The translations under genes were made by a program, and so were the position numbers. Of a stretch of 57,937 bases of DNA, positions 29,132 through 38,033 are shown in pieces. Position 1 is the stretch's first letter, and each line of letters begins with the position of its first letter. The DNA is from Candidatus Daviesbacteria bacterium (GTDB lineage Bacteria; Patescibacteriota; Microgenomatia; Daviesbacterales; UBA10151): positions 1-57,937 of the forward strand of contig JAKFWZ010000053.1 in assembly GCA_021731695.1 (NCBI GenBank). The letters run 5' to 3'. The notes below the pieces were generated by a model. That model did no database searches. It had not been told where the DNA came from and was given only the letters and a program-made list of their open reading frames with translations.

Positions 29132-29755
29132 CTATTTAATAATCATCCAGCTCAAAGTCTTATCATTTCTGGGGTCTTTGCTGCCCGATTCCGGATGACC
29201 GAAAGTGTAAAAGTTTTCAATCTTAAAGGTTTTAACAAAAGCATCAACAACATGACTGACATGACATAAAACATTGTTAGCCCCGGGATCAGTACAGAAG
29301 TAATCGTGTCCGGCAATAATTCCGCCCTTTCTGACTTTATTCCACCAGAAGAAAAGATCTTCAGCGATGTAGGGGAAGCGGTGATCCCCGTCAATATAAA
29401 CAAAGTCTAAACTTCCGTCCTTAAAATCCTTTAGAGCTTCCATGGAAGTCTTTCTGATAATTGTGCAGTCTTTATATGGAGCGAGAGTTCTTTGGGTATG
29501 TCCATATAAAAAATCCTGTCTTTCCTGCGCCTTCTGGCTTCTGCCTGCGCCTTCGTAAGCTTTCCAGGGATCAATAGCGTACATTTTTAACCCTGCTTTG
29601 CAGAATTTTTCAGTAAATGCTCCTTTATGAATGCCTATTTCTGCTCCTGTTTTGAATCCCATAGCAGCAAAAAACTCAGGAAGTTCTTCCCTTGAATTGT
29701 CAGGGATATGAGCCGGTGCACCTTTTAGTTGTTTTATACCGTCGATTAATTTCAT
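29132..29755 (-). CDS. Class I SAM methyltransferase, tandem paralog B
   Basis: MGFKTGAEIGIHKGAFTEKFCKAGLKMYAIDPWKAYEG...YIDGDHRFPYIAEDL. Confidence 0.8.
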   Translation of the reverse strand: MKLIDGIKQLKGAPAHIPDNSREELPEFFAAMGFKTGAEIGIHKGAFTEKFCKAGLKMYAIDPWKAYEGAGRSQKAQERQDFLYGHTQRTLAPYKDCTIIRKTSMEALKDFKDGSLDFVYIDGDHRFPYIAEDLFFWWNKVRKGGIIAGHDYFCTDPGANNVLCHVSHVVDAFVKTFKIENFYTFGHPESGSKDPRNDKTLSWMIIK

Positions 29756-29811
29756 AGTTAGTTAGTTAGTTAGTTAGTTTTGCGATGAACGAATAACGAA
29801 TAACGAACTAA

Positions 29812-30426
29812 CTATTTAACAAACATCCAACTCCGCCATTTATCTCTTTTTTCGCCTTCTTTTTTATCTTTGCTTCCGAGTAAAAACCAATTAGTAATTC
29901 CAAAAGCTGCAACATAGGCTTTAAGAACATAGGCCACATGCCAGATCTGCGCACCAGTCCCGGTTTTAACAAAAAAGTAATCATGTCCCGCGACTATTCC
30001 GCCCTTTCTAACTTTTTTTGTCCATTCAGCCAGATCCTCGGCAATATAACGAAATTCATGGTTTGCGTCAATATAAACAAAGTCCAGGCTTTCATCTTCA
30101 AAATCCTCTACAGCTTCCATTGAGGTTTTTCTAATAATTTCTGCGTTTGGAAAGGGGGCTAAAACCCTCTGGGTATGCTCATACTGAAAGTCGAGTCTTG
30201 CCTGGCCCCTGGGGTTTTCAAATCCTTTATATATTTGCCAGGGATCAATTGCATAAAGCTTTAGTCCGGCTTTGGCTAATTTCTCTGAAAACTCACCTTT
30301 ATAAACTCCTATTTCAGCTCCGGTTTTAAATCCCATATCAACGAAAAATTGAGGTAAATCATCGCGCGAACAATCGGGAATTTCGAAAGGCCGGCCTTTT
30401 TCTTTTATGGCGTCAATTAGTTTCAT
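29812..30426 (-). CDS. Class I SAM methyltransferase, tandem paralog C
   Basis: MGFKTGAEIGVYKGEFSEKLAKAGLKLYAIDPWQIYKG...YIDANHEFRYIAEDLAEW. Confidence 0.8.
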   Translation of the reverse strand: MKLIDAIKEKGRPFEIPDCSRDDLPQFFVDMGFKTGAEIGVYKGEFSEKLAKAGLKLYAIDPWQIYKGFENPRGQARLDFQYEHTQRVLAPFPNAEIIRKTSMEAVEDFEDESLDFVYIDANHEFRYIAEDLAEWTKKVRKGGIVAGHDYFFVKTGTGAQIWHVAYVLKAYVAAFGITNWFLLGSKDKKEGEKRDKWRSWMFVK

Positions 30427-30544
30427 CCCGTTAGAAGCAGATCGCGATCAATCTATCGATGACCGGCTCCTTTCTTATTAATTCCATATAGTCTTTTATT
30501 ATCATAATCTAATGCGTCCTGCGATCGCGGCTTCTAACGGGATC
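30427..30544. repeat. Element with 12-bp terminal inverted repeats
   Basis: CCCGTTAGAAGC (30427-30438) ... GCTTCTAACGGG near 30530-30541. Confidence 0.75.
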
Positions 30545-30829
30545 ATGGTTTCTTGCTTCGGGTAAGATTTTCCCCGTTAGATGTAGGAACTGTTTTAGCC
30601 TATTTTTTAAGTAGCGTTTACCCATCCCGGATTTTAAATATTTTTCCCTTGCTTGTGCATCTTCTTCATTAATACATGCTTCATAATATATTAGTTTCCA
30701 AGGACCTCGTGATTTTGTCCATGTTGATTTGCCTTCAGTATGTTCTTTGAAACGCTTCCGCAAGTCGACTGTATAACCAGTGTACATTTTTCCGTCCTTT
30801 TCACTTTTTAATATATACGTATAAAACAT
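30509..30829 (-). CDS. GIY-YIG nuclease family protein with repeat-derived C-terminal tail
   Basis: MFYTYILKSEKDGKMYTGYTVDLRKRFKEHTEGKSTWTKSRGPWKLIYYEAC; tail ILPEARNHDPVRSRDRRTH lies in repeat. Confidence 0.88.
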   Translation of the reverse strand: MFYTYILKSEKDGKMYTGYTVDLRKRFKEHTEGKSTWTKSRGPWKLIYYEACINEEDAQAREKYLKSGMGKRYLKNRLKQFLHLTGKILPEARNHDPVRSRDRRTH

Positions 30830-30865
30830 AATTTAGTACGGGATCATAGTTTCTTAGGCAGGGTA

Positions 30866-32443
30866 CTAGGATTTAGTAACAAATATTCCATAATCATAAA
30901 AATATAAAAAATCAATATTTGTTTTGAGAAAGCATTTTAACGCGTCCTCAGGCGTTTCGACAATGGGTTCATCGTCGTTGAAACTAGTATTGAGAAGGAT
31001 CGGGACCCCAGAGATTGATTGCCACTTTTTTATGAGGTTATAAAACCAGTGATTTAATTCTTTTTTGACAGTTTGAAATCTGGCAGTTCCGTCAACATGT
31101 ATAACAGCCGGAACCTGATCTTTTTTATTTTCCTTAAACTTTACAGCAAATGACATATATGGACTGTCGTAATTTTCCTCAAACCAATCGTCGACACTTT
31201 CCTCAAGGATGGACGGTGCGAAGGGGCGAAACCATTGCCTGTGTTTAACCTTGTCATTGATATATTTCTTCATCTCCGGATTTCTCGGATCAGCTAAAAT
31301 GCTTCTGTTGCCCAAAGCCCGTCTGCCTGATTCAGAACCTCCGCCGAAAACAGCGACTATTTTTTGATCATTAATCTTATTTAAAACAAAATCATCTGTA
31401 GTTTTGCTAATTTTGATCCGGGTTTTATAAGACTTCAGAGCTGCATTTATATCTTTTTTCGAGTACACTTTTCCCAAATAGGGAGACTGATTCTGAGGTT
31501 TATTTTTGATTCGCGGATTGCCTAAAACGTGGTGCCATAAGTATCGGGCTGATCCTAAAGCCAGCCCCGCGTCATAAGGAACAGGGTCACAAAAAACATT
31601 TTTTATTTTTGGAATTCTGCGTTTAATTTTTCCCAGCATTACAGAATTTAAAGAGACCCCTCCTGAAAAGCAGATATTTTCATGACCTAATCCATTAACG
31701 AAATTTTTAAGATGAGCAAATAATAGATTCTCTGAGTATTCCTGAAGAGACGCAGCAACATTGAATTTTTCCTGTTCTGAAGATTGGGCGAGGCGTGCTA
31801 ATTGCGGTCGGTTTTTTTCAAACTCGTTAAACAATTCAGTATATTTAGGCTCACCAAGCGCTGCCATGGCCATAACCGTACCCTCCTGACCGCCTTTTGG
31901 AGGACCTACGGACAAACCAAATATCCATTTCGTTGACCGGTTCCAGATTCCTCCTATCGGGACTTGTTTTGAATCAAATATTTGGATTCTTTTGATTCTT
32001 TTGCCCAGCCCTTCGTCTATCGTGAATGATGTCGGGACACGGCCTTCCTCGTTTCCGTAACCGTCAATGGCTACTATAAGAGCTCTGTCGAAATTGCTGG
32101 TGTAATAGGCGTTTGCGCCATGACTTAAATGATGTCCAAACTCATAGTACTCGCCATGACTTTTTCTTAGTATTTCGTTCATTTTGTCGATACTGTTTTG
32201 CTCATGGCAGACTTCATGGTACCGGCGTCTTGCTTTGCCAACTACATTAGCAAAGGTGAAGTAATTAATGCCGCTTAGATTTTGCTGCCTGTCCAGAAAG
32301 AATTTCAACCCGTCTCCGTATTCCATTTTTTTTCTGCTAAATCTTTCCCATTCTTCATGAATAACCGGAATGCCATTTTCCAAAATACAATATGAGACAT
32401 CATGCCCTGAGTGAAAACCAACTATTTTTGTTTTACTTCTCAT
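30866..32443 (-). CDS. Carbamoyltransferase (NodU/CmcH/TobZ-like)
   Basis: VGFHSGHDVSYCILENG...HHLSHGANAYYTSNFDRALIVAIDGYG...FSGGVSLNSVMLGKI...GGGSESGRRALGNRSILADPR. Confidence 0.93.
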   Translation of the reverse strand: MRSKTKIVGFHSGHDVSYCILENGIPVIHEEWERFSRKKMEYGDGLKFFLDRQQNLSGINYFTFANVVGKARRRYHEVCHEQNSIDKMNEILRKSHGEYYEFGHHLSHGANAYYTSNFDRALIVAIDGYGNEEGRVPTSFTIDEGLGKRIKRIQIFDSKQVPIGGIWNRSTKWIFGLSVGPPKGGQEGTVMAMAALGEPKYTELFNEFEKNRPQLARLAQSSEQEKFNVAASLQEYSENLLFAHLKNFVNGLGHENICFSGGVSLNSVMLGKIKRRIPKIKNVFCDPVPYDAGLALGSARYLWHHVLGNPRIKNKPQNQSPYLGKVYSKKDINAALKSYKTRIKISKTTDDFVLNKINDQKIVAVFGGGSESGRRALGNRSILADPRNPEMKKYINDKVKHRQWFRPFAPSILEESVDDWFEENYDSPYMSFAVKFKENKKDQVPAVIHVDGTARFQTVKKELNHWFYNLIKKWQSISGVPILLNTSFNDDEPIVETPEDALKCFLKTNIDFLYFYDYGIFVTKS

Positions 32444-33113
32444 CTCTTTTTACTCCGTGAAGGTAAAATGCCCGGGCCGTTTTGCCGGATCCCCAATAAG
32501 GAATGGAGGGGATTGGGGTTCTATCAGAGTGAGTGTAATATCGCATTCCTTTGTGGGTTTTAATCTGGAAAACCGGATTCTCGCTTTTCCAGTAATAAAT
32601 CTTATCAAACACATCAGGTTTACGCGTGCGTTCCTTAGGGAAATTTTTTTCTTCGGCTGACCATTTTGGTGCGCCCTCGAATAATTTGTTCAGGGTTTGC
32701 AAATAAAATTCGCGGCCAACGATTTGGGCATGAGTCGCGCCTTCTTCCTTATAAAAATAATAATCCCGCGCATCAGGCATAACGTATAAATTGCTGTCCC
32801 TATAGCATTTATCTAAGTTCGGAGGCACGAATTCAAAATAATCAGGAGGATAAAGGCAGTCTGCTTCAGCAGAAATTACAAATGGGGTAGCGGCAATTTC
32901 AAGCGCAATCTGAACCTGACGGAACATATTAAAGCCGGAAGTTCCAACATCGCCAACACAGATATTTTTACCTAAATCAATTGGTTTTTGGGAAACGCTG
33001 ATGATTGGTAAACCGCCTGAAACCTTTAACAAATTTTCAATAACCCGCGCTTCGAATCCCGGATCTTCACGATTGGAGGTGTAGTAAATAATGGTAGCGT
33101 CTGTTCTTTTCAT
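32433..33113 (-). CDS. Glycosyltransferase-like protein, paralogous to 27187-27897
   Basis: IIYYTSNREDPGFEARVIENLLKVSGGLPIISVSQKPIDLGKNICVG...EADCLYPPDYFEFVPP. Confidence 0.6.
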   Translation of the reverse strand: MKRTDATIIYYTSNREDPGFEARVIENLLKVSGGLPIISVSQKPIDLGKNICVGDVGTSGFNMFRQVQIALEIAATPFVISAEADCLYPPDYFEFVPPNLDKCYRDSNLYVMPDARDYYFYKEEGATHAQIVGREFYLQTLNKLFEGAPKWSAEEKNFPKERTRKPDVFDKIYYWKSENPVFQIKTHKGMRYYTHSDRTPIPSIPYWGSGKTARAFYLHGVKRDEK

Positions 33114-34339
33114 ATTCTTACTCTTAACCCAATTTTTTTATTTAATAAAGTGGGGAAGTTGGTTTGTTTAAGGTATTCATAAATTGGCGCTTTGTAATTT
33201 TTGTTTTTAAGATCTGGCGACAGCCATAGAAATTCCTGAACGACATCGCGGTCCAAAAAAGGGTAGCGGGTTTCAATAGAATGAGAACCTGCAACATATT
33301 CTTCTTTGCCTAAATATGAATATTGATAGCCTTCATAAAAATTTTCCCACAGTGTTAATTTATCAGGAAACTTTCCCTTAAAGGTACTTTGGTGGGGTTT
33401 TAGTGCGTAATCACCGATTATTTCATCAGCTCCCTGTCCGCTTAAATATACCTTTCTGCCTTCTGAATGCGCATCCCGGCAGATTTTGGAAAGCCCTAAA
33501 GAAGCACTATCGCTTTTTAGGGTCTGGGGGATTTTATATTTAAATTCCTCAATGTTATTTTTGATCCATTCGGGTTCATCTTGAAAATCCTGAGATTTGT
33601 CTAAATATTCATAATCAGGAACCAGTTTCATTCTATCCTCCAAAACGCCTTTATCTTCATTTCCGGCAATGATATAAGCTTTGAAATCTACTTCTTGTTT
33701 TAATAATTCAGCTGCAATTGCCCCGCTGTCATAACCGGAGGAGAGTCCAATAAAACAACCGTCAACAACCCGTTTTTTTATTGATGAGCGAAAGGCTGCA
33801 ATCCAATCTTCGTAGTGATTTTTGTGCTGATTTAGGTCAAATTCGTAAATTTTTTTGCTTTCAGCCGATCCGACCTGCCTGCCGGCAGGCAGGTTAAAAT
33901 TTACAATCTCGATTGTATTTGCCGGGATCTTTTTTCCGCCGACACCAGATTCATAACTTGCGCACTCCAAACCATTTCGCCAAAGGGGTTTTGTGGCAAA
34001 TAAATCCGTTGCGAAAACTGCCAATTTTTTATTGAAATCATATAAAGCGATTGCCCATTCACCGTCTAAGTGTTTTATAAAATCAGGTCCATATTTTTTG
34101 TATAGGGGAATTAAGTTTTCGCCATCGCTTTTGATAAATTTATGATTATATATTTCTCCGTTATAGAGACAAATTATTCCATCTTCTTCATAAGGCTGGG
34201 GAGTGAGCTCGCCGGTTATCGATAGAAGATTATGAATAAAAGTGAACCCATGCGATTCTATTTTATTTGTTAAATCCTGCCCGCGTTTTTGGATATAAAA
34301 ATTATTTCCCTCGTGTTTGAAAACTAGGATACCGCACAT
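33110..34339 (-). CDS. Asparagine synthase-like class II glutamine amidotransferase/ligase
   Basis: N-terminal MCGILVFKHEG; SSGYDSGAIAAELL PP-loop motif; YNGEIYNHK. Confidence 0.88.
   Translation of the reverse strand: MCGILVFKHEGNNFYIQKRGQDLTNKIESHGFTFIHNLLSITGELTPQPYEEDGIICLYNGEIYNHKFIKSDGENLIPLYKKYGPDFIKHLDGEWAIALYDFNKKLAVFATDLFATKPLWRNGLECASYESGVGGKKIPANTIEIVNFNLPAGRQVGSAESKKIYEFDLNQHKNHYEDWIAAFRSSIKKRVVDGCFIGLSSGYDSGAIAAELLKQEVDFKAYIIAGNEDKGVLEDRMKLVPDYEYLDKSQDFQDEPEWIKNNIEEFKYKIPQTLKSDSASLGLSKICRDAHSEGRKVYLSGQGADEIIGDYALKPHQSTFKGKFPDKLTLWENFYEGYQYSYLGKEEYVAGSHSIETRYPFLDRDVVQEFLWLSPDLKNKNYKAPIYEYLKQTNFPTLLNKKIGLRVRI
33873..33894. repeat. 22-bp perfect palindrome within the asparagine-synthase-like gene
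   Basis: ACCTGCCTGCCGGCAGGCAGGT, encoding in-frame LPAGRQVG. Confidence 0.95.
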
Positions 34340-34343
34340 GAAT

Positions 34344-34919
34344 TTAAAGTTTATTCGTTACAATAATTACATTATCATCTCTGAATCTGCGCCTCAGTTT
34401 TGGTATTTCACAATTATACATACTTAAAGCGGCGGCAACTTTTTCCGGCTCTGAAGCATCCTCGACTATGTAAATAACATTTTTATTAACGATTGGCATT
34501 AAGGTTAGGCAACTAAAAATTTGATCTTCAGTTTTATGAGAGCCGTCGTCTACGATTAGATCAACATCCGAAACAATTTTCTTAATGAGATTTTCTAAAT
34601 CCTCTTTTTTTGTTTGGTCGCAGAGGAAACTTTCGATCCGTTCATCATTATAAAGAGCATTAGGAAGTATATCGATTCCATATATTTGAGCATTTGGAAA
34701 AAACTCCCGCCACATCAGTAAGCTTGCACCAGTTTGATAATCTCGCCACTTAAGTGCCATTTCGCGATACCCTATTCCTATTTCTAAAACCTTTTTTGTA
34801 GTGTCTATCTTATCTTTCAGAAGTTCATAGTAGGTGGGGGTAAAAGGGTGTTTAATTTGAGGGCATTTATCTGATAAATATTTAAATGCGAGCTCGCTTA
34901 AAAGATCTATCTTATCCAT
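34344..34919 (-). CDS. Class I SAM methyltransferase-like protein
   Basis: VLEIGIGYREMALKWRDYQTGASLLMWREFFPNAQIYGIDI...VDDGSHKTEDQIFSCL. Confidence 0.75.
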   Translation of the reverse strand: MDKIDLLSELAFKYLSDKCPQIKHPFTPTYYELLKDKIDTTKKVLEIGIGYREMALKWRDYQTGASLLMWREFFPNAQIYGIDILPNALYNDERIESFLCDQTKKEDLENLIKKIVSDVDLIVDDGSHKTEDQIFSCLTLMPIVNKNVIYIVEDASEPEKVAAALSMYNCEIPKLRRRFRDDNVIIVTNKL

Positions 34920-34983
34920 GGAAGCTATACTAGTATAAAAAAATATTCATGTCATCAGGTAAAAGGTTGGAAATAAAGTGTGA

Positions 34984-36291
34984 CTACTGACAAGCGGTGG
35001 GTGGAGTGGAAGAAACTGTTAACACCCCGCTATCTAAAGTTACATAACCAACTCCGCCGGCAGTATCACCCATAACAATACAGCCAGGAACGCTAGAGGA
35101 ACCTGAATATATCTTCTTAGCATGAGTATTGGCGTTCCCATTAGCAGATCCAAAATAGACATCTGTTAAGGATGAGTTTCCAAGGACTGCTTTATTAGCC
35201 CCAGCACCGATCGCAGCTTGTCCGATAACTATGCTGTTATTGTCATTATTATCGTAACCCTGAACATTGGCACCTATGTATACGCTGTTATTAGCAGTAG
35301 TTAAGGGAGTATTTCCATCTGATTGATAAAATGCTGTATTTGTTCCGATTAAAACATTACTGATTCCTGTTGTTATCCGTGAGCCGGAACTGTCGCCGAT
35401 TGCAACGTTCGAACCATCTGTTGTGATGGAGCCTAATGAACTGAAGCCTATCCCAATATTGTTGCCTGCGGTGGTGTTGCTTTCTAGTGCTCCCATACCC
35501 AACGCTACATTTTTGTCGCCTGTTGTATTTACTTCGAGCGCGCGGAACCCTAGTGCTGTGTTGTAGCTGCCTGTTGTAGTGCTATCTAAGGCGTGTGAGC
35601 CGATTGCAGTATTATCCTCTCCGTTGAAAGAGCCTGATGACAAGGCGCTGTTTCCAATAGCTGTATTGTGGTTGGAGCTTGAGATAGAGTTAAGGACATT
35701 GTGTCCAAATGCTGTATTCGTAAGTAGTGAACGCCCGCCACGGCCGACAGTCATTGAGTTCACGATTGCATCATTAGTAGAGGTGAGAGCGTCTGCTGTC
35801 AGGTTGTGTAAACCTAAGTTAACATCTGAAGTTGCTCCGGTGTATGGGACTAGATTGGAGACATCTACATTTACATTGCCGGTGATGGTTCCGGTGACAT
35901 CAAGATTTCCGGTTATTTTAGTATTTCCAGTTACATCAAGTGTGGAAGCAGGTGAGGAGATGCCGATACCAAGTCTTTTGTTTGTATCATCCCAAAATAA
36001 ATTAGAGTTGTCTTGTGTGATGGAAGTACCATTAGAAAATAGTAGAGAGCCTGCAGAAAATGAATCGGCTCCTGTTCCTCCTCTGGAAACAGGTAACAGT
36101 CCCAGCCAGCCAATAGAATGGACACGATTTGCTGAAGAAATTGTAATATTCGAGTCATTCTGAAATGTTTGATTCTGACCTGATAGTCCGTTTAAGGTTC
36201 TTATGTCAGCGAATGCCTCTGAAGGCGAAAGGAAAGAAGGTAAAAGAAGTAGTGATGTGGCTATTGAGCCTAATAGCTTAAAACCTCTCAT
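34984..36291 (-). CDS. Secreted YadA/Hia-head-like repeat protein
   Basis: Signal-like N-terminus; NTAFGHNVLNSISSSNHNTAIGNSALSSG...YNTALGFRALEVNTTGDKNVALGMGAL repeats. Confidence 0.82.
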   Translation of the reverse strand: MRGFKLLGSIATSLLLLPSFLSPSEAFADIRTLNGLSGQNQTFQNDSNITISSANRVHSIGWLGLLPVSRGGTGADSFSAGSLLFSNGTSITQDNSNLFWDDTNKRLGIGISSPASTLDVTGNTKITGNLDVTGTITGNVNVDVSNLVPYTGATSDVNLGLHNLTADALTSTNDAIVNSMTVGRGGRSLLTNTAFGHNVLNSISSSNHNTAIGNSALSSGSFNGEDNTAIGSHALDSTTTGSYNTALGFRALEVNTTGDKNVALGMGALESNTTAGNNIGIGFSSLGSITTDGSNVAIGDSSGSRITTGISNVLIGTNTAFYQSDGNTPLTTANNSVYIGANVQGYDNNDNNSIVIGQAAIGAGANKAVLGNSSLTDVYFGSANGNANTHAKKIYSGSSSVPGCIVMGDTAGGVGYVTLDSGVLTVSSTPPTACQ

Positions 36292-36389
36292 ACCTTACTC
36301 TAATCTTTATTATTTATGTTATGCAAGGGATCGTTTTGAGAGAAAATATTATTTAAGTCCATAACTATTAAAAATTTTGAGCAATCTCT

Positions 36390-36435
36390 CGGGCAGTATC
36401 TCCCATGACGATACAAGCAGGAACAGTAGAGGTCT
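36390..36435 (-). pseudogene. Remnant of a second copy of the YadA-head-like gene 3' part
   Basis: GGCAGTATCTCCCATGACGATACAAGCAGGAACAGTAGAGG resembles 35062-35103 GGCAGTATCACCCATAACAATACAGCCAGGAACGCTAGAGG. Confidence 0.6.
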
Positions 36436-36484
36436 ACTGAGGCCTTTGTAGGTTAGAAGTCTTAGGGAATGTATTTCTTGAAAA

Positions 36485-37006
36485 TTGGGGCAAACAAGGA
36501 TTATATTAAGGTCAAATATGAATGATGATTGGGGGATAGTCTATTATCAAGGCCCAACTCAGAGCAACTCTCCGATTCAGGAATTTATTGAAAGCTTAGA
36601 GAAAAGAGCTCAAAATAAGATAGTAAGAACTTTAGAACTTCTTGAGAGCTATGGACTCAAATTGGGGATGCCATACACTAAGAAAATGGCAGGTACAGAT
36701 TTATGGGAATTAAGAATATTGGGGCAAGATAACTTAAGAATTTTTTATGTAGCTATAACCGGTAAATCATTCTTACTCTTGCATGGTTTCAATGAAGCTC
36801 CACGGGCTTACGCCCGTGGTTTTTCTAGCTTCAAGCGACAAAGGTCGCTTGTCCTCACACTTCGTGCTCGGAAAAATCTTCATCCACGAGCTAATGCTCG
36901 AGGTTTTAAGATTTGTCGCTATAAAAAGAAGCAAAAAACTGATAAAAAAGAAATAGAAACTGCTCTTGCTAGGTTAAGGGATTTCCATTTCCGTAAGTCA
37001 AGCTAA
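36485..37006 (+). CDS. HigB/RelE-like toxin with large in-frame palindromic insertion (likely start ATG 36518)
   Basis: PIQEFIESLEKRAQNKIVRTLELLESYGLKLGMPYTKKMAGTDLWELRILGQDNLRIFYVAITGKSFLLLHGF...KKKQKTDKKEIETALARLRDF. Confidence 0.85.
   Translation: MGQTRIILRSNMNDDWGIVYYQGPTQSNSPIQEFIESLEKRAQNKIVRTLELLESYGLKLGMPYTKKMAGTDLWELRILGQDNLRIFYVAITGKSFLLLHGFNEAPRAYARGFSSFKRQRSLVLTLRARKNLHPRANARGFKICRYKKKQKTDKKEIETALARLRDFHFRKSS
36793..36925. repeat. Compound palindromic insertion in the toxin gene
   Basis: CCACGGGCTTACGCCCGTGG (36800-36819), AAGCGACAAAGGTCGCTT, CGAGCTAATGCTCG. Confidence 0.8.
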
Positions 37007-37015
37007 TATGTTGTA

Positions 37016-37037
37016 ATATCACAAAATTGTGATATAA
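37016..37037 (+). promoter_or_regulatory. Operator palindrome overlapping -10 box between toxin and antitoxin
   Basis: ATATCACAA-AA-TTGTGATAT (37016-37035) overlapping TATAAT (37032-37037). Confidence 0.7.
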
Positions 37038-37047
37038 TGAATTTAAT

Positions 37048-37320
37048 ATGGATTTCAAAACACACAAAAAACAATTATTAAAGGATCCTGAGTTCAGAAA
37101 AATCTATGAAGAAACTGAGCTTGAGTTTCAAATTGCCAAAGCTGTTATTGAGGCCAGGATAAATAGGGGACTTTCCCAAAAAGACTTAGCAGAAAAGTTA
37201 CATACCAAACAATCTGTTATCTCAAGGGTAGAAAATGCTAAAACTACTCCTTCGTTATCCTTCCTGAAGAGATTAGCCGAAGCTCTTAATGTTTCACTCC
37301 AGGTACAACTTAGAGCCTAA
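37048..37320 (+). CDS. HigA-like XRE-family antitoxin
   Basis: IEARINRGLSQKDLAEKLHTKQSVISRVENAKTTPSLSFLKRLAEAL. Confidence 0.9.
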   Translation: MDFKTHKKQLLKDPEFRKIYEETELEFQIAKAVIEARINRGLSQKDLAEKLHTKQSVISRVENAKTTPSLSFLKRLAEALNVSLQVQLRA

Positions 37321-37343
37321 GCAAAGCTTACGATTCGACGATG

Positions 37344-38033
37344 TTACTTAATTCCATATTTGTTAAATATGATGGTTAATCTTTCCGGCAGTATATTGCG
37401 ATAAAGAGCAAGATGCTTTCTTTTATGGGGATGGAAGTGGGCGACGTTGGCTTTTGTTCCGGCGATTTTTAAGTTTTCCTCAATTTTATATATCCCTAAA
37501 TTGTAGGCGGGACTTAATAGAGTGTATCTGCTGTTAATGTTATTGATATTGTTCTGCCACATATAGGTCAATGCATTTTGTTCATTAGTTCCTCTGAGGG
37601 TCATATATTTCCAAATATCTTCAAAAATATCTTGCGCGGTTTCTTTAAAGAAGAAGCTGCCGGCATTCCAGACATGGGAGTATGCGCCATGGGTTGTAAA
37701 GGCAGAATCTGTTTTTAGAGCGAGATCGAATAGCTCGAGCTGAAAAGCATCGTGATCGTGGAACCAATAAATAATGCCATCTTCGAAGAAGCCTTTTTTG
37801 AAAAGTTCATTAATTGCCGGGATTTTGGTTGAGCGGTTTTGGTCAAAGACCTCATAGTCATCGACAATTACAGATTTAACGCCGCGGTATTCATAAGGAA
37901 AATTGGTAACCAGAATTATATCTTTAGGATCCCATCCTAACTCAAGGCTATTATCGACCTGAATTTTAGTAAGGTCATCGTGTTCTTTGGAAAATTGCTT
38001 TGAGGGATTGATGTAGATCAGCAGGTTTTTCAT
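37344..38033 (-). CDS. Glycosyltransferase-like/hypothetical protein
   Basis: GWDPKDIILVTNFPYEYRGVKSVIVDDYE...DGIIYWFHDHDAFQL. Confidence 0.5.
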   Translation of the reverse strand: MKNLLIYINPSKQFSKEHDDLTKIQVDNSLELGWDPKDIILVTNFPYEYRGVKSVIVDDYEVFDQNRSTKIPAINELFKKGFFEDGIIYWFHDHDAFQLELFDLALKTDSAFTTHGAYSHVWNAGSFFFKETAQDIFEDIWKYMTLRGTNEQNALTYMWQNNINNINSRYTLLSPAYNLGIYKIEENLKIAGTKANVAHFHPHKRKHLALYRNILPERLTIIFNKYGIK

